From positions 5,456,001 through 5,520,000 of the forward strand of contig CP082844.1 in assembly GCA_019930625.1 (NCBI GenBank): a stretch of 64,000 nucleotides of DNA, written 5' to 3'. A model generated the notes under the pieces. The model had not been told where the DNA came from, made no database searches, and worked only from the letters and a program-made list of their open reading frames with translations. This document shows, piece after piece, positions 12,601-26,100 of this stretch. The stretch comes from Nocardia asteroides. GTDB lineage: Bacteria; Actinomycetota; Actinomycetes; Mycobacteriales; Mycobacteriaceae. Each line of letters begins with the position of its first letter. Positions within the stretch are counted from its first letter, which is position 1. Made by a program: the position numbers and the translations under genes.

Positions 12601-15600
12601 GCGAGCTGACCGCCGCGTATCTCGCCGGAGTGTGGTCGCTACCGGATGCGTGCGCGCTGGTGGTGGCGCGCGGACGGTTGATGGGCGCGCTACCCGGCGA
12701 CGGCGCGATGCTGGCCGCGGCGATACCCGAGGAACAGGCGGTGAACCTGCTCGACGAATTCGGCGGTCGGGTGTCGATCGCCGCGGTGAACGGTCCGGGA
12801 TCGGTGGTGTTGTCCGGTGCGGCCACCGTGATCGACGCGATCGCCGATCGTCTGGCCACGGCGAATGCGCAGACCTCGCGACTGCGGGTGAGCCATGCGT
12901 TCCATTCGGCATCGATGGAGCCGATGCTCGACGAGTTCCGCGGAGTGGCGCGAGGTTTGACCTACCATCGGCCGGCCGTCCCGATCGTGTCGAACGTGTC
13001 CGGCGCCTTGGTCGACGCCGAACTGACCGACCCCGACTACTGGGTCGCCCAGGTACGCGGGTGTGTCCGGTTCGCACCGGGGATCGCCACCCTGATCGAG
13101 GACGGCGTCCGGCGGTTCTTGGAGGTCGGCCCGGATGCCGTACTGGCCGCCATGGTTCGGCAGTGTCTCGCCGAAACGCCGGCCACGGAAGCGGAGTCGA
13201 TCGTCGTCGCGGCCGCTCGACGCTCGACCGACGAGGCCGATCGGTTCGTGACCGCGCTGGCGCAAGCCGGCGCGGGAGGGGTGCCGGTGGACTGGACGCC
13301 GCTGTTCGCGGGCCGCGCGATCGAGCGGGTGCCGCTGCCGACCTACGCGTTCGAGCAGCGGCGGTACTGGTTGCCCCCGGCACGCGTGTCGGATGTATCG
13401 CGCTCGGGTCTGGACGACGCGGGCCATCCGCTGCTGGGCGCTCTGGTGCGGTTGCCGGATTCGCCGGATGTCGTGTTCACCGGTCGACTGTCCGGAGCGG
13501 AACATCCGTGGCTGGCCGATCACGCGGTCGGCGGAGCGGTCGTGTTCCCCGGCGCCGCCTTCGTCGAACTCGTCCTGCACGTGGGTGCGGCCGCGGCATG
13601 CCCCGCGGTGTCGGAGCTGGTGATCGAGGCGCCCCTGCCGATGCCATCGACGGGCGCGGTCGATCTGCGGGTGGTCGCCGGTGGGCTGGATGAATCCGGT
13701 GCTCGGGCAGTCGCGGTGTATTCGCGGTCGCTCGACGGTGCGGAGGCCGGGGCCGACTCCGCTCAATGGGTTCGTCACGTGAGTGCGACGGTGACCGCGC
13801 GGACGGGCGGCCGGTCGGCCGCCACGGTGGCAGCGAGTTGGCCCCCGGCCGACGCGACCGTGCGGGAACTCACCGGCGCCTACGCGGATCTGGCCGGACT
13901 GGGCTACGAGTACGGTCCGGCTTTCCGGGGACTGACCGCGCTGTGGCGCGGCGACGGTGAAGTCTTCGCCGAGGTCGTGCTGCCCGAATCCGCTCGAGCA
14001 GAGGTCGACGGGTACGGAGTGCATCCGGCGCTGCTGGACGCGGCGCTGCACTCCATCCTGCTGGGCGGGCTGACGTCCGAACCGGTGGCCGGTGCGGTGG
14101 CTGTGCCGTTCTCGTGGGAGAACGTCAGGTTGTATGCGACGGGAGCGACCACGGTGCGGGTCCATGCCGCCGTGTCCGGCTCGGCGGCGGAGGACACGCG
14201 GATCGCGGTGACGCTCACCGACACCTCGGGGCGGCCGGTGGCCGAGATCGGTGCGCTGATGCTACGTAGCCTCTCGGCCGAGGCCTTCGCGGTAGGGCAC
14301 CGCGCCGTCGGCTACGGACTCGACTGGTTCGCCGTGCCTGCCGTCGAGCCGGGCGCCGCCGGCGACTGGGACGTTGCCGGTGACCTCGAGACCGTGTACG
14401 TCGCGGGGCGGGTCGCGACGGTGGTCCGCCTCCACGAGGTCGGCGACGGCGACATGCCCGCTACCGTGCGGACGGTGGTGACCGCGGTGACGGCGCGGGT
14501 GCGGGACCTACTGGACCGGGACAGCCGAGTTGTCGTGGTGACCAGGCGGGCGGTGGCGGTCCATGCCGGTGAGCCAGTGGATCCGGCCGCGGCCGCGGCG
14601 TGGGGGTTGCTGCGCACCGCCCAGAGCGAGCACCCGGACCGGGTCGTCCTCGTCGACGTCGATGAATGGAATCATCTGCGGCAGAGTGTCGTACTGGCGC
14701 TGACGCTGGACACCGAAGCTCAACTCGCCGTCCGCGGCGGCGTCCCCCACGCACCGCGACTCCACCGCGCCGGGCATGCGGGCGCCGCCCGCCTGCGCGA
14801 CGCGGAGCTTCTGGGCACCGCCGCGTCCTCCGACCGCCGGGAATGGCGACTCGCGCCGATCGGGAAAGGCACGTTGAGCCCGGACAATTTCGGCCTGCGC
14901 GAACTTCCGGACGCCTGGACGCCGCTGGCTCCGGGGCAGGTGCGCGTGCGCGTGAAGGCAGTGGGCCTGAACTTCCGGGACGTACTCGTCGCGCTCGGCA
15001 CCTACCCCGACCCGGGCGCTGTGTTGGGTGTGGAGGGTGCTGGTGTGGTGGTGGAGGTGGGTGCGGGTGTGTCGGGGTTGGTGCCTGGTGATCGGGTTTT
15101 CGGGTTTGTGACGGGTGTGGGGTCGGTGGTGGTGGCCGATCACCGGTTGTTGGTGGTGATGCCGGTGGGGTGGTCGTTCGCGCAGGCGGCGGCGGTGCCG
15201 GCGGTGTTCGCGACGGCGTTCTACGGGTTGGTGGATGTGGCCGGGGCGCGGGCGGGGGAGACGGTGTTGGTGCATGCGGCCACGGGTGGGGTGGGGATGG
15301 CGGCGGTGCAGTTGGGTCGTTGGTTGGGGTTGCGGTTGCTGGTGACGGCGAGTCGGCCGAAGTGGGATGTGTTGCGGGGGTTGGGGTTCGGTGTGGAGGA
15401 GATCGGTGATTCCCGGTCGTTGGAGTTCGAGGGGCAGTTCCGTGGGGTGACCGGTGGTGCTGGTGTGGATGTGGTGCTGGATTCGCTGGCGGGGGAATTC
15501 GTGGATGCCTCGCTGCGGTTGCTGCGGCCGGGTGGACGGTTCGTGGAGATGGGGTTGCTGGATCGCCGCGACCCCCAGCAAGTAGCCGCCGAACACCCGG

Positions 15601-17120
15601 GCGTCACCTACCGCGGTTTCATGCTCATGGATGTAGAGCCCGATCGGCTCCACGAGATTCTGACTCGTGTTGTCGATCTCTTCGAGGCGGGTGTGCTCAC
15701 CGCGTCTCCACTCACCGCATGGGACATACGGGATGTGCCCGAGGCGTTGCGGTTCATGAGTCAGGCGCGGCATATCGGGAAGAACGTGCTCACCGTGCCG
15801 ACGCCGCTGTCGCCTGAGGGCACGGTGCTGATCACCGGTGGTACCGGAGGACTCGGTGCGTTGGCCGCTCGGCATCTGGTCACCGAGTACGGCGTGCGCA
15901 GACTGATATTGGCCAGCAGACGCGGCCCGGATGCACCGGGGGCCGAGGAGTTGAGTGCTGAACTCGTCGCCTTGGGCGCGCACGTGGACGTGGTCGCCTG
16001 TGACGCGGCCGACCGAGCCTCGGTGGATGCGGTCCTGGCGGCGATCCCGCCGGAGTATCCGTTGACCGGTGTCATCCATCTGGCCGGGGTGCTGGCCGAC
16101 GCACTTCTGGAGAACATGACGGCGGAGCGGATCGAGCAGGTGTTGCGGCCGAAGGTGGACGCGGCGTGGAACCTGCACGAGGCGACACGGCATCTGGATC
16201 TGTCGATGTTCGTGCTGTACTCCTCGATCGCGGGCGTGATCGGCAACGCGGGCCAGGCCAATTACGCCGCGGCCAATACGTTCCTCGACGCGCTGGCACA
16301 CCACCGGCACGTGACCGGCTTACCCGCGATTTCCATGGCCTGGGGGCCGTGGGAGCAGAACACCGGCATGACGCGGGCGCTCGATGACGCCGACTTCGCT
16401 CGGTTGCGGCGGGAGGGCTTCCCGCCGCTGGGCGAGCGGGAGGGTATGGCGCTGTTCGACGCCGCGGTGGCCGACGGCAGGGCGGCGTTCGTCGCGGCCC
16501 GCATCGACCGATCCGCGCTCACGGACAGCGGCGATCACGACCCGCGTCCGATCATGCGCGACCTGCTGGGACCCACCCGGCGCCGAGCCGAGACCGCGCT
16601 GGGTGGATCGCCCCAACCGGTGCACCGCCTGGCGGGCCTGTCGACCACCGAGCAGGACCGTATCGTCCTCGATCTGATTCGCGGCGAGGCCGCGGCGGTT
16701 CTCGGCGGCGACGCCGAGACCATCGCCGCCGACAAACCGTTCAGCGATATCGGATTCGACTCCCTCGGTGTCATGGAATTCCGCAACCGGTTGAAATCGG
16801 CCGTCGGCGTTCAGGTTCCCGCGACAGCGATGTTCGACTACCCGACTCCGATGGATCTGGCCGGCTACCTCCGGCAGGAGATCGCTCCGGTGGAGGACCC
16901 CGCGAAACGGATCGCGGCCGACGTCGAAGCGCTGGCCCGCAGTTTCGCCTCCGCCGACCTATCCGCCGCCGACCGGTCGTCACTGGCGACCACATTGTCC
17001 GCCCTGCTGCGCGAACTCGAAGGCAGGGACGCCGGGGATGCCGATCCGGGTGGCGACGCCGACCACCTCGACACCGCCGACGATGACGAACTCTTCGAGT
17101 TCATCGACAACCTCAGCTGA
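621..17120 (+). CDS. Modular type I PKS: loading module plus modules 1 and 2
   Basis: 5499 residues; GAGGA lies 7 bp before the ATG and no N-terminal docking helix is present, as expected for the first protein of an assembly line. Loading module: KS about 6-412 with Gln160 replacing the active Cys (SGQSSS, a KSQ decarboxylase); AT with GHSQGE and YASH (Tyr714), predicting methylmalonyl-CoA and so a propionyl starter; DH with His924 and Asp1090; ACP Ser1243. Module 1: KS Cys1470, AT with YASH (Tyr2024, methylmalonyl), DH His2230/Asp2411, ER about 2690-2990, KR Tyr3149, ACP Ser3313. Module 2: KS Cys3543, AT with GHSIGE/HAFH (His4092, malonyl), DH His4301/Asp4473, ER, KR Tyr5215, ACP Ser5381. 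Both KRs have LAD where B-type KRs have LDD. The last 100 or so residues form a helical acidic C-terminal docking region ending [14 protein letters not shown] in a loading module is odd. Product assignments follow known PKS motif rules and are inference. Confidence 0.97.
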   Translation: MVEPASDIAIVGMSCRMPGASDLEHFWRLLREGRDAVGSAPADRPGIDETAGFLDSATEFDADFFGVPPNEAHSLDPQQLLGLELSWEALEDAGFGDRAGTRAGVFLGCTGTDFAEIVASRGKSSIGRHSLWAVGRGVAANRISNYYGFTGPSLVVDSGQSSSLVAVHLACESIRAGDCDVAVAGGLNLILSPLSGERYEQFGAHSATGKCHTFDDRADGTVRGEGGGMIVLEPVARAIAAGHRIYAVIRGSAVNNGNERQVLSAPSAATQSAVIRAALTAARIDGSSVQYVELHGTGTPAGDPVEAAALGETYGAGRPAGEPLAVGSVKTNIGHLEGAAGIAGLIKTALCLRHGQLAPSLNFRNPNPRIPLEDLRLRVQTSTQPWADEVPRRAGVSSFGMGGTNAHVILEQAPATAAVEVAGTSGEPRPAVWVLSARSREALREQAVRLRDWLADGPQAGVAEVAYSLAHTRTPLEWRAAVVGSGADRMSAGLAALAEPVPATAVGDATVVSGRAAARRVVFVFPGQGSQWVGMGAELLVSDEVFAASIADCEAALAPFVDWSLTEVLRGTPGAASLDRVDVVQPVLFAMLVSLARRWQAAGVRPSAVVGHSQGEIAAAVVAGGLSLEDGARVVALRSRAVAELLAGSGGMASVGLPGDAVADRLAAFGGRLSVAAVNAPGQTVVSGAADAIEQFLADCAAEGIWAKRIPVDYASHSAAVERIRGRVLADLAPIRPKTGDIPFLSTVTAEFVDTAGLDAAYWYRGLREQVRFAEAIEALLSAEMTAFVETSPHPVVASAIELVAAALGAADRVAVGGTLRRGHGGPEEFAAAWARAYCAGIDALAAELAPPAARVDLPVYAFQRRRCWTPEAGSGAGAADMRRAGLIAPAHPILGAAVAVAERDEWLFTGLLAPDTHRWLADHVVFGAPAVPAAVWLEAALSVGVWVGAAEVEELRVETPLPANLPWAIQLRVAAAGESGRRAFTVHARPATEDDHAAVEWSRCAQGMLAGDRDELPVPPGVEWPPIGAEPLAAEELYDRLAGRGLGYGVAFQGVTASWLRGGEVFAEVSLDEAVGDQGRFGIHPALLDAMAHAATDLLADDSPTRTAMPLSFSGVRLYRDGVAAARVRIERLGDDTMRVTAISPDGDPVLMIGSLRLRSVDRMVDEPQSAAAAAAPAVVPARRRRAAVEGPLAPRLFAVPEPERDALVLKVVAEQAAAVLGYESAEAVPADLPFTAFGFDSLSGVQLRDRLATATGLALPATLMFDYPTPTAVARLVRARLEGVDLAGPRTVRRARSDEPIAIVGIGCRFPGGVGSAEDMWRLVASGSDVITPFPEDRGWDLERLLHPDPDEPGTVYIREGGFLAAAADFDAGFFGIGPREAAAMDPQQRLMLEVAWEALEDAGLDPAALRGTDTGVYVGACASGYAEGVTGEYEGFRLTGTSHSVISGRVAYAFGLEGPAVTVDTACSSSLVAIHLACQALRQGETSLALAGGVSISASPALYVDFARQRGLAADARCKPFSAAADGVTWSEGVGVLVVERLADARRLGHPVLAVVRGSAINQDGASNGLTAPNGPSQERVIAAALADAGLTPTDVDAVEAHGTGTALGDPIEAQALIAAYSAERAEPLRIGSVKSNIGHAVAAAGVGGVIKMVQALRHETLPKSLHLAAPSPHVDWSAGSVRLLSEPELWPAGDRVRRAGVSSFGMSGTNAHLILEEAPAVPAERPRPAAEPGDRDRGVRTWTVSARTPAALRAQAVRLTEWLTARDDVNVADVAHTLLRHRAQLEYRAAVLGRGLDDLRSGLASLAGPATAESDLVVTGRAAPRRVAFVFPGQGSQWPAMGAELLAANQVFAGSIAECEAALAPFVNWSLTSVLRGEPGAASLDRVDVVQPALFAVLVSLARVWRASGVEPAAVVGHSQGEIAAAVVAGGLSLADGARVVAVRSRIVAEELAGAGGMVSVGSAADAVTDRLTRFGDRLSVAAVNGPGQTVVSGETAAVEEFLAACATDGVWAKRIPVDYASHSAAVESIRDRVLAELAPVAPVPGSVPFFSTVSADYVDTAMLDAAYWYRGLREPVRFAEAVETLQRAGVNAFIEVSPHPVLTVGIELTADALGGSGRVAVLGTLKREHGGPEQLSLALARAYCAGIDVAAPVLAPVATRVDLPRYAFEHKRHWLVPGGAPDIRQSGLDEVAHPLLAAMVRLPDTDEAVFTGRLSRAAYPWLSDHAVAGVALLPGAAFVELVLHVGAVVECMRLSELVLEAPLVVPPSGTVELRVVAGAPDESRTRRVRVYSRTEEAAPRAERGPADRISDGNSPRWVRHAAATITAETDAAVASAVAVRPPAGMAAVDVADIYAELAERGYEYGPVFQGLTALWRGDGEVFAEVTLPEPGRAGVAEFGLHPALLDAALHSVLLGGLVSDAPEGTVAVPFSWENVRLYATGATALRVHAAVSGSTGAGPRIAMTLTDTSGMPVAEVGTLTMRPIPLDTLGRSRPQSEGLGYLVEWVALSAPEDEAAADAVWGEAEDGETVTISGRVATVIRLDETTDRALPGVARDVVTAVTTRVQRLLDREDPIVVVTRRAVAVHPGEPVDLSAGAAWGLLRTAQSEHPDRILLVDVDDWAGYRHGVGLAMTTSAEPQFAVRRGIAHVPRLRRAADDIGNASVAMRAPAWALTHHGRGTLTGDNLTLVETPEALRALAPGEVRVALRAAGLNFRDALIALGMYPQPDAVLGVEGAGVVVEVGAGVSGLVPGDRVFGFVTGVGSVVVADHRLLVVMPVGWSFAQAAAVPAVFATAFYGLVDVAGARAGETVLVHAATGGVGMAAVQLGRWLGLRLLVTASRPKWDVLRGLGFGVEEIGDSRSLEFEGQFRGVTGGAGVDVVLDSLAGEFVDASLRLLRPGGRFVEMGLLDRRDPQQVAAVHPGVRYQSFVLLEVAPDRLREILTSVVELFEAGILTQSPLTAWDLRQAPEALRFMSQARHIGKNVLTVPTPLSPEGTVLITGGTGGLGALAARHLVTEYGVRRLILASRRGPETPGVGELRDELAALGAHVDVVACDAADRNALETTLAAIPSEHPLTGVVHAAGVLADGLFTALTAERIEQVLRPKVDAAWNLHEATRHLDLSMFVLYSSIAGVIGNAGQANYAAANTFLDALAHHRHVTGLPATSIAWGLWQQSTGMTGALGRADIARLRREGFPPLGEREGMALFDSALAGGASAFVAVRVDRDALAETVPRALMRGLVRPSRRRVAGDVAQRPELAARLAGRSAAEQDRVVLDLIRAQAAAVLGHTGIESIPADKPFRDIGFDSLGVMEFRNRLSEATGLQLPSTLVFDHPTATAMAKLVRSLAVPTTADESAERAPRPERVVDDPIAIVGMSCRFPGGVTSPESLWELLASGTDASTDFPTDRGWDLERLFDADPDKPGTSYTRRGGFLSGAADFDAGFFGIGPREASAMDPQQRLLLEATWEALENAGIDPVALRGSDTGVFAGACSSGYSERITGELEGYRLTGTTHSVVSGRVAYVFGFEGPAVTVDTACSSSLVALHQATRALRQGETSLALASGVTVAASPYLYVDFARQRGLAPDGRCKSFSADADGVGFAEGVGVLVLERLSDAQRLGHTVLALVRGSAINQDGASNGLTAPNGPSQERVIAAALADAGLTPTDVDAVEAHGTGTTLGDPIEARALINAYGRDRAGRPLFIGSVKSNLGHTIAAAGVGGVIKMVQALRHETLPKTLHADEPSPHVDWSAGNVRLLAEAQAWPAGERVRRAGVSSFGVSGTNAHAILEEAPAAAPSSVVPAPGRRIETVVPWLVSADSESGLRAQAERLREWAIHHPAAGPWDTAHALITSRAQLPWRGAVVGRDRDELLTGLAELAAGSTGAIAAKSNTAGRTAFLFTGQGAQRAGMGAGLYTAFGVFATAFDEMCTHIDPLLGRSLRELVFDPDGARLLDRTEFTQPALFAFEVALFRLLESFGVVPDALIGHSIGELTAAYLAGVWSLPDACALVVARGRLMGALPGDGAMLAAAIPEEQAVNLLDEFGGRVSIAAVNGPGSVVLSGAATVIDAIADRLATANAQTSRLRVSHAFHSASMEPMLDEFRGVARGLTYHRPAVPIVSNVSGALVDAELTDPDYWVAQVRGCVRFAPGIATLIEDGVRRFLEVGPDAVLAAMVRQCLAETPATEAESIVVAAARRSTDEADRFVTALAQAGAGGVPVDWTPLFAGRAIERVPLPTYAFEQRRYWLPPARVSDVSRSGLDDAGHPLLGALVRLPDSPDVVFTGRLSGAEHPWLADHAVGGAVVFPGAAFVELVLHVGAAAACPAVSELVIEAPLPMPSTGAVDLRVVAGGLDESGARAVAVYSRSLDGAEAGADSAQWVRHVSATVTARTGGRSAATVAASWPPADATVRELTGAYADLAGLGYEYGPAFRGLTALWRGDGEVFAEVVLPESARAEVDGYGVHPALLDAALHSILLGGLTSEPVAGAVAVPFSWENVRLYATGATTVRVHAAVSGSAAEDTRIAVTLTDTSGRPVAEIGALMLRSLSAEAFAVGHRAVGYGLDWFAVPAVEPGAAGDWDVAGDLETVYVAGRVATVVRLHEVGDGDMPATVRTVVTAVTARVRDLLDRDSRVVVVTRRAVAVHAGEPVDPAAAAAWGLLRTAQSEHPDRVVLVDVDEWNHLRQSVVLALTLDTEAQLAVRGGVPHAPRLHRAGHAGAARLRDAELLGTAASSDRREWRLAPIGKGTLSPDNFGLRELPDAWTPLAPGQVRVRVKAVGLNFRDVLVALGTYPDPGAVLGVEGAGVVVEVGAGVSGLVPGDRVFGFVTGVGSVVVADHRLLVVMPVGWSFAQAAAVPAVFATAFYGLVDVAGARAGETVLVHAATGGVGMAAVQLGRWLGLRLLVTASRPKWDVLRGLGFGVEEIGDSRSLEFEGQFRGVTGGAGVDVVLDSLAGEFVDASLRLLRPGGRFVEMGLLDRRDPQQVAAEHPGVTYRGFMLMDVEPDRLHEILTRVVDLFEAGVLTASPLTAWDIRDVPEALRFMSQARHIGKNVLTVPTPLSPEGTVLITGGTGGLGALAARHLVTEYGVRRLILASRRGPDAPGAEELSAELVALGAHVDVVACDAADRASVDAVLAAIPPEYPLTGVIHLAGVLADALLENMTAERIEQVLRPKVDAAWNLHEATRHLDLSMFVLYSSIAGVIGNAGQANYAAANTFLDALAHHRHVTGLPAISMAWGPWEQNTGMTRALDDADFARLRREGFPPLGEREGMALFDAAVADGRAAFVAARIDRSALTDSGDHDPRPIMRDLLGPTRRRAETALGGSPQPVHRLAGLSTTEQDRIVLDLIRGEAAAVLGGDAETIAADKPFSDIGFDSLGVMEFRNRLKSAVGVQVPATAMFDYPTPMDLAGYLRQEIAPVEDPAKRIAADVEALARSFASADLSAADRSSLATTLSALLRELEGRDAGDADPGGDADHLDTADDDELFEFIDNLS
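8820..9388 (+). repeat. Near-identical ER tract, copy 1 (module 1)
   Basis: 569 bp inside the module 1 enoylreductase that recurs at 15018-15586 with a single mismatch (cggggggac here, cgggtggac there). The tract is unusually rich in G and T on the coding strand, with runs of gtg/ggg/ttg codons, whereas flanking DNA prefers C or G at third positions. Shorter near-identical blocks follow at about 9547-9733, 9921-10127 and 10205-10252, each with a counterpart 6198 bp downstream. Recent gene conversion or module duplication is the likely cause. Confidence 0.93.
15018..15586 (+). repeat. Near-identical ER tract, copy 2 (module 2)
   Basis: Partner of 8820-9388 at a constant offset of 6198 bp, with one mismatch in 569 bp. 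It covers the central part of the module 2 enoylreductase, including the Rossmann motif GGVGM. Identity stops abruptly at both ends, where codon use returns to that of the rest of the gene. Confidence 0.93.
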
Positions 17121-17145
17121 ACTTGCAGGATCAGGAGCCCCACCG

Positions 17146-20100
17146 ATGGCCGACACCGACGAGCTACGCCGCTACCTCAAGAAGACCGCGAAGGAGCTCT
17201 ACGAGACCAAACAACACCTGCGTGAACTCACCGATCGAACGCGGGAACCCATCGCCATAGTCGGCATGGCCTGCCGGTACCCCGGCGGAGTTCGTTCACC
17301 CGAGGATTTGTGGCGCGTCGCCGCCGAGGGCGTGGACGCCGTCGGAGGGTATCCCTCCGACCGTGGCTGGGACCTGGAGCGGTTGTTCGATCCCGATCCG
17401 GACGTACCGGGGACGATCTACACGCGGGAGGGCGGATTCCTCGATTCGGTAGCCGACTTCGACGCGGGTTTCTTCGGCATCAGCCCGCGCGAGGCCGCCG
17501 CGATGGACCCACAGCAGCGTCTGATGCTCGAGGCGGCCTGGGAGGCACTGGAAGACGCCGGCATCGACCCGGTATCGCTACGCGGCAGCGATACCGGCGT
17601 TTTCGCCGGGGTGGCCCACCAGAACTACGGGCCCCGCGGCGGCTCCCCGGATATCACGGCCGAAACGGAAGGCCATGTCTATCTCGGCACTTCCAACAGT
17701 GTGCTGTCGGGCCGGATCGCCTACACCCTCGGGCTGGAGGGTCCGGCCGTCTCGATCGACACGGCATGCTCGTCGTCACTGGTCGCCCTGCATCTCGCGT
17801 GCCGGGCGCTGCGCAACGGTGACGCCACCCTCGCCCTGGCGGGCGGGGTCACCGTGATGTCGGACCCGTCCCTGCTCATCGCGTTCGCGCGCCAGCGCGC
17901 CCTCTCACCCGACGGCCGGTGCCGGGCGTTCGCCGCGGCGGCCAACGGGACGGGTTTCTCCGAGGGGCTCGGCGTGCTGGTACTCGAACGGCTCTCCGAC
18001 GCACGGCGGCTCGGGCACACTGTCCTGGCGGTCGTCCGCGGCAGCGCCATCAATCAGGACGGCGCGAGCAACGGGCTGACCGCTCCGAACGGACCGTCGC
18101 AGGAAGCCGTTATCGGGCAGGCGTTGCGCGACGCGGGCCTGGAGCCGGCGGATGTCGACGCGGTGGAGGCGCACGGCACGGGCACGATGTTGGGCGATCC
18201 GATCGAGGCCCGGGCCCTGATCAACGCCTACGGCGCCCGGCAGACCGACGTGCCCTTGCGTCTGGGGTCGCTGAAATCCAATATCGGTCACACTTCGGCC
18301 GCGGCGGGTGTCGGGGGAGTGATCAAGATGGTGCAGGCCATGCGGCACGAAGTGCTGCCGAAGACCCTGCACATCGACGCGCCGACCCCCCATGTGGACT
18401 GGTCGGCGGGTACGGTGCGGCTGCTGAAGGACAGCGAGCCGTGGCCCGCCGGTGCGAGAATTCGCCGCGCCGGCGTGTCCTCATTCGGCGCCAGCGGCAC
18501 CAACGCCCACGTCGTCCTCGAGGAAGCTCCCGCCGAGTCCGCTGCCGCCGAGGCAGACTCCGAGCCTGCTCCCACGGAGCAGGCCGGGTCGAATCACACC
18601 TCGGTGGAAACGATTCCGTTGCTGTTGTCGGCGGCTTCCGGCGCGGCCCTGCGGGCACAGGCGGATCGCCTGCGGCGGTGGATGGGGGACGATCCGGAGG
18701 CGGACCCGCGGGATATCGCGCATTCGCTGCTCACCTCCCGCGCCCGGCTGGAGTGGCGCGGCGCGGTCGTCGGCCGCGACCGGGACGAACTCCTGGCCGG
18801 TTTGGCGGCGCTCGCCGAGGTGCGTTCCGCGCCGGGCGTGGCCGAGGGTCGCGCGGGCTCGGGGCGCACGGCGTTGCTGTTCACCGGCCAGGGTGCGCAA
18901 CGCGCCGGGATGGGGCGAGAACTGTACGACGCGTTCCCGGTGTTCGCCGCGGAACTGGACAGGGTGTGTGCCGAGTTCGATCCGCTGCTCGGACGGTCGT
19001 TGAAGGACCTGATCCGCACAGAAGCGCCGGCCGGCGACAGCGCGCCGGGACCGCTCGATCGAACCGAGTTCACCCAACCCGCCCTGTTCGCCTTCGAGGT
19101 GGCGTTGTACCGGCTCGTCGAATCATTCGGCCTGACACCGGATGCGCTGCTCGGCCATTCCATCGGTGAACTCGCGGCGGCGTATGTCGCCGGTGTGTGG
19201 TCGTTGCCCGACGCGTGTGCGCTGGTGGCGGCGCGGGGACGGCTGATGGGCGGACTGCCCGCGGGCGGCGCGATGCTGGCCGTGGCGGTGTCGGAGGAGA
19301 AAGCAGCCGCCGCGCTCGATGGATACCTCGGCCGGGTGTCCGTGGCCGCGGTGAACGGTCCCTCGTCCGTGGTGCTGTCCGGTGACGCCGACGCTGTCGC
19401 CGAGGTCGAGCGGCTCTTCGGTGACCAGGGTCGCCGGACGAACCGGCTGCGTGTCAGCCATGCCTTCCATTCGGCGCGGATGGAACCGATGCTGGCCGAG
19501 TTCCGGGCCGTGGCTCGCGGTGTGACCTATCGGCAGCCGACGATCCCGATCGTCTCGAATGTTTCGGGCGCACCAGCCGGTGACGAGCTGACCGATCCGG
19601 AGTACTGGGTCCGTCATGTCCGGGCGGCGGTGCGGTTCGCCCCGGGAGTCCGGGCGCTGGCCGCGAGCGGGGTCCGGCGCTTTCTGGAAATCGGTCCCGA
19701 CGCGGTGCTGGCCGCGATGACCCGGGAGTGTCTGGCCGAACAACCCGACATCGAGGCCCGCTGCACGGTGGTCGCCGCCGCGCGACGTGGGGCGGACGAG
19801 GTCGGGCAGTTCACCGCTTTCCTGGCGGCCGCCCACGCCGCGGGCGTCGACGTGGATTGGCGACCGGTGTTCACCGGTCAGCCGCCACGCCGAGTGCCGT
19901 TGCCTCCTTACGCCTTCCAGCGTCAGCGGTACTGGTTGCCTCCGGCCGACGGTATCGGCGACGTGGGCCGCGCCGGACTGACGGCGATGGACCATCCGCT
20001 GCTCGGCGCTGCGCTGGCCCTGGCCGGTACCGACGAGTGGCTGTTCACCGGCCGCCTGTCCACGGTGTCGCAGCCGTGGCTGGCCGACCACACGGTGTTC

Positions 20101-23100
20101 GGCACGGTGCTGTTGCCGGGAGCCGCGTTCGTGGAGTTGGCGTTGGCGGTCGGCGCGCGACTGGATGCCGGGACGGTCGACGAACTGGTGCTCGAAGCGC
20201 CGCTGCGGTTGGACGAGGGGACCGAGGTCGATATCCAGATCAGCGTCGAATCGCCCGATGACACCGGGCGCAGAAGTTTCGTCATCGCGTCGCGGGCAGT
20301 AGGTGACCGGACCGCCGGATCCACGCACGCGCGCGGTGTGCTCGCTCCCGATACGGGGGACGCGACGGTGTCCGCCGGTACGGACGGATTGTCTCTGGAC
20401 GAGGACGCGACGACCGGAGACGCGCTGTACCGCCAACTGGCCGCGCGTGGTCTCGACTACGGGCCCGCGTTCCAGGGCGTGCGCCGATTCCGGCGTCGCG
20501 GCGACGCCGTCCTGGCCGAGGTGCGGCTCGGCGAGATGACGTCGGACGCTTCCCGTTTCGGCGTGCACCCAGCCTTGCTGGATGCCGCGCTGCACACCGC
20601 CGTCGACGAATTGGCCGCTGATTCGGCCGCGCACCAGGCGCCGCTGCCGTTCTCCTTCACCGGCGTGCGGTTGTACCGCGGTGGTGCGAGCGCGGCGCGC
20701 GCGCGGATCCAGCGGACGGGCGCCGAGGGGGTGCGGGTCGAGCTCCGCGACGATGCGGACGCGGTGCTGCTGACGGTCGATGCGCTGCAGGCGCGGCCGG
20801 TCGACAGCGACGCGGTGCATAACGCGCGCCCCGCCGGGCCGCACGGTCTCTACGACATGCACTGGGCCGCGGTGGAATCAGATGCGCGATCCGGCGCGGT
20901 GCGGCTGACCGCGGTCGGCGGACCATCGCAGTCCGCTTTCGACGAAAATCATTCGGATATGGCCGCGCTGGTAGCGGCCGCCGCGACCGACGCCCCGGGC
21001 TCGAACGCTCGAGCGCATGCCGACGCGGTCGTGTGGTTCGCCGAGCCCGGACCCGGGCACACGGACCGTGCCGAGGCCGACAGGGTGCGCCGGAGCGTGA
21101 ACGCCGCGCTGGCAGCGGTGCAGTCCTGGTTGCGCCTATTCGAGTCCGGCGACACCCAGCTGGTCGTGGTCACCCGCAACGGCGCCGGGCTGGGCGGCGA
21201 GGACCCGGACCTGGCCGCCGCGGCGACTTGGGGTTTGCTGCGCAGCGCGCAATCGGAGCATCCCGGCCGCATCGTCCTGGTGGACGCCGAAAGCGACGTG
21301 CTGGTCGGGCCGGAGCTGATCTCGGCCGCCCTCGCGACCGATGAGCCGCAGCTGGCGGCCCGTGCGGGCGAACTGCTCGCGCCCCGGCTCGCCCGGCGGG
21401 ACGACGTGTCCGGCTCAGCCGTCACCATGGGTCCGGGCACCGTGTTGATCACCGGCGGCACCGGTGGATTGGGCGCCCTCGTGGCCCGGCACCTGGCGGC
21501 CACGCACGGGGTGCGCGACCTGGTACTGGTTTCACGGCGCGGCGAACGAGCCGACGGTGTGCGTGAACTGGTGGCCGAACTCGCCGTACTCGGTGCGCGA
21601 GCACGGGTGCTGGCCTGTGACGTCGGTGACCGCGCCGCGGTAGGTGCCCTGCTCGACCAGCTGGCCGAAGGCCCCGAGCTGACCGCCGTCGTCCACGCCG
21701 CGGGCATCTTGGACGACGCGACTCTCGACGCACTCACGCCCGACCGGATCGAGCGGGTATTCGCGCCGAAGGTCGACGCCGCACTCCACCTGGACGAACT
21801 CACCCGTGACCGGAACCTCTCGGCGTTCATCCTGTTCTCGTCGATCGCTGCCGTCTTGGGCTCGGCGGGCCAGGGCAACTACGCCGCCGCGAACTCGGCG
21901 CTGGACGCGCTGGCCCGGCGCCGCGCCGCGGCGGGTCTGCCCGCGGTGTCGGTGGCCTGGGGCCCGTGGAGCCAGAACGTCGGGATGACCGCCGAACTGG
22001 GGCGCGCAGGCCTGGACCGCTTGTCGCGCATGGGCTTCCGGCCACTGACCGAGGCCGACGGGATCGCGCTGTTCGACCGAGCCACCGGCGCGGACACGCC
22101 GCTGGTCGCCGCCGTGGACTTCGACACCGCGGCATTGTCCGCGCAGGCCCGCGCGGGTTTGCTGCCGCGGCTGCTGCGTTCGTTGGTATCGGTACCGCGC
22201 CGCGCCGAGGGCGGTGGCGGCGATCTGGCGGCGCGGCTCGCGTCGGTACCGCCGGACCGGCACGACGCGATCGTGCTGGATTTCGTGCGCCATCAGGTCG
22301 CCGGGGTGTTGGGACACGCCACGGGCGACCTGATCGAGGCCGACAAGCCGTTCAACGAACTGGGATTCGATTCGCTCGGCGCGGTGGATCTGCGCAACCG
22401 TCTCACCAAGGCCACCGGTCTGCGTCTTCCGTCGACCCTCGCCTTCGATCATCCGACCTCGGCGGCCGTCGCTCGACTGCTGCGTTCCCGGATCGACGGT
22501 GCCGGGCCGGGGGTTCGCCAGACGCAACGGCGCACGCGAGCCGACGAACCGATCGCGATCGTCGGTATGGCCTGCCGGTATCCCGGCGGTGTGGCGTCTC
22601 CGGACGATCTGTGGGATCTGGTGGCATCGGGAACCGACGCCATCTCCGAGTTCCCGTCGGATCGCGGCTGGGATCTCGATCGTCTGATCCATCCGGATCC
22701 CGAGCACAGCGGAACCTCCTATGCCAAAGAGGGCGGATTCGTCACCGGTGTGGCCGATTTCGACGCCGGATTCTTCGGAATCGGTCCGCGGGAGGCGAAT
22801 GCGATGGACCCGCAGCAGCGTTTGCTGCTGGAGGTGTCGTGGGAAGCGCTCGAGCACGCGGGGATCGATCCGACGTCGCTGCGGGGTACCGACACCGGCG
22901 TCTACACGGGGGTGATGTATCAGGACTACGAGGTCTTGACCCGCAAGGCCGGGCCCGAGGCCGAAGGCTACGTGGGGACCGGCTCCGCTGCGAGCGTCGT
23001 CTCGGGGCGCATCGCCTATTCACTGGGCCTGGAAGGCCCCGCGATGACGGTGGATACGGCGTGCTCCTCCTCGCTGGTGGCACTGCATGTGGCGTGCCGG

Positions 23101-26100
23101 GCGCTGCGGCAGGGAGAGAGTTCGCTCGCCCTGGTAGGCGGTGCGACGGTGATGGCCACCCCCACGGTGTTCGTCGAATTCTCCCGGCAACGCGGCCTGG
23201 CCCCGGACGGACGGTGCAAATCGTTCTCCAGCGCCGCCGACGGTGTGGCCTGGGCGGAGGGTGCGGCCGTCCTGGTGGTCGAACGGCTCTCGGACGCCCG
23301 CCGGCTCGGGCACAACGTGCTCGCGGTGGTGCGCGGCAGCGCGGTGAACCAGGACGGCGCCAGCAACGGTCTCACCGCGCCGAACGGTCCGTCGCAGGAG
23401 CGGGTGATCGCGGCGGCGCTGGCCGATGCCGGGCTCGGCCCGTCGGACGTGGACGCGGTGGAAGCGCACGGGACCGGAACGACACTGGGCGACCCGATCG
23501 AGGCGCAGGCATTGCTCGCCACTTACGGGCAGGGCCGCCCGGATCGCCCGCTGCGTGTCGGTTCACTCAAATCCAATATCGGGCACAGCCAGGCGGCGGC
23601 CGGTGTGGGCGGCGTCATCAAGATGGTGCAGGCCCTGCGCCATGAAATGCTGCCCAAATCCCTGCATGCGGACGAACTCTCCCCGCATGTCGACTGGACG
23701 GCCGGATCGGTGCGGGTGCTGACCGAAGCCGAGCCGTGGAACTCCGGCAGCCGGGTACGTCGCGCGGGGGTGTCGTCGTTCGGGATCAGCGGTACGAACG
23801 CGCATGTGATCCTCGAGGAAGCGCCGCTGGCCGCGCGTGACGTGCGTACGACGGGGAACCCCGATCCGGCGGCAGGCGCCGCGGTCGCCGCGGTGCCGCT
23901 CGTGGTCTCGGCGAGATCCGCGGAAGCCCTGCGCGGTCAGGCCGAACGGTTGCGCTCCTGGCTGGCCGGTGCGCCGGATATCGAGTCGTGGCGGGTGGCG
24001 CGTGCGCTGCTCGACTCACGGGCGCTACTGGATCGCCGCGCTGTGGTCGTCGGCGGCGATCGGCAGGAACTGCTCGCCGGGCTGGCCGCGCTGGCGGCGG
24101 GGGCGGCGTCCCCGCACGCGGTCGAGACAGAGGTGGTGCCGGGTACGACGGCTTTCCTGTTCACCGGTGGTGGTGCGCAACGAGTCGGCATGGGTGCGGG
24201 CCTATACCGGGCGTTCCCGGTCTTCGCGACCGTGCTGGACGAGGTGTGTGCGGAGTTCGACCGGCATCTCGGGGGTTCGCTGCGGGAGGTGATGTTCACC
24301 GACGAGGCCGGGGTATTGGACCGGATGGACTGGATGCAGCCCGCGTTGTTCGCGTTCGAGGTTGCGATGTTCCGGCTGCTGGAGTCGTACGGTCTCCTAC
24401 CGGATGTGCTCACGGGTCACTCGCTCGGCGAACTCGTCGCGGCGTATGTGTCCGGGGTCTGGTCGCTCGCCGACGCCTGTGTGCTGGTGGCGGCGCGGGG
24501 ACGGTTGATGGGAGCGGCTCCCTCGGGCGGGGCGATGCTGGCGGCCGCGGTGTCGGAGACGGAAGCGGAGGAACTGCTGACCGGTCTCGGCGACCGGCTC
24601 GCGCTGGGGGCGGTGAACGGTCCGGAGTCGGTGGTGTTCTCCGGCTACGCCGATGCCGTCGCTGAGATGCAGCGGCGGCTGACCGAGGCGGGCCGGAAGA
24701 ACACCGTGCTGCGAATCTCGCATGCGTCTCATTCGATGCTGATGGAGCCCATCCTCGAGGAATTCCGTGCGGTGGCCGAGGGTCTGACCTATGGCGAGCC
24801 CACCGTGCCGATCGTGTCCAACGTATCCGGCGCACCAGTCGGCGACGAAGTGCGCGATCCGGGCTACTGGGTGGCGCAGGTGCGCAGCTGTGTGCGCTTC
24901 GCTCCCGGGGTGCGCAGTCTCCTCGACTCCGGGGTGCGGCGTTTCGTCGAGGTCGGACCGGACGCGGCGCTCACCGCGATGACCGGAGAATGCCTGGCCG
25001 AGCGTCCCGAAATAGCGGCGAAGTCGATGGTCGCCGCCTCGTCTCGACGCTCGGTCGACGAGGTGACACAGTTCGTCACCCTCCTCGGCCAGTCCTTCGC
25101 GGCCGGCGTACCGGTGGACCTGCGGTCGCTGCTGCCCGGAGGAGACCTACGGGTGACACTGCCGACATACGCGTTCCAGCGCCGCCGCTACTGGGTACAG
25201 CCCGCTCCCGAGGCCGTGGCGGGCTCGTTCGGGCATCCATTGCTGACCAGCGCGGTGCCGCTGGCCGGGAAGGACGAGTGGTTGTTCACCGGCCGGTGCT
25301 CCATGCGCACCCAGCCGTGGATCGGCGACCACGCGGTCTTCGGCTCGGTGTTGCTTCCCGCGACGGCTTTCGCGGAGATGGCGCTGGCCGCGGGCGCGCA
25401 TCTGGACGCGGGGGACGTCGACGAACTGTTGTTGCAAGCCCCACTGCTGCTCACCGCGGGCGCCGAGACCGATCTGCAATTGAGCGTCGGCGCGCAGGAC
25501 GAGCAAGGGCGACGGAGCTTCGCCGTCCACTCCCGCGCTGCGGAGCGGGACTCGGCGGACGCGGGCGCGTGGGTGCAGCACGCCAGTGGGGTGTTGATCG
25601 CCGCCGACGATCCGGCGCCGGTGTGGAGCGAACCGGTGTGGCCGCCCTCCGGCGCCGAGCCATCGGAGGGCTCGCTCTACGACCGGCTGGCGGAGCGTGG
25701 CTTCGACTACGGTCCCGGTTTCCAGGGCGTGACCGCGCTGTGGACTCGCGGCGAGCAGACCTTCGCCGAGGTCTCCCTCGACGAATCCGCAAGTGTCGCG
25801 GCAGCCGCGTTCGGCATCCATCCGGCGCTGCTGGACGCATGCTTGCATGTGGCGCTCGACGATCTGATCGAAGGCCTGCCCGCCGAGCAAGTGCTGTTGC
25901 CCTTCTCGTTCGCCGGTGTGCGGTTGTGGCGACCCGGCGTCACCGCGGTGCGTGTCCGCGTCGTCCGGGACGCCGAAGGACGGGCCGAGATCGACATCGC
26001 CGACGACACCGGCGCGCCCGTGGCGCGCATCGATGCGGTCACCGCCCGTCCGATCGCCGCCGACGCGTTGACCGCGGCGAACGCCGCGCAGGGTGCGGCG

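Noticed and set aside
17038-17145. Earlier in-frame ATG for the second PKS
   Set aside because: It overlaps the first PKS and would add Ser/Thr-rich sequence before the docking helix; the ATG at 17146 has the ribosome site.
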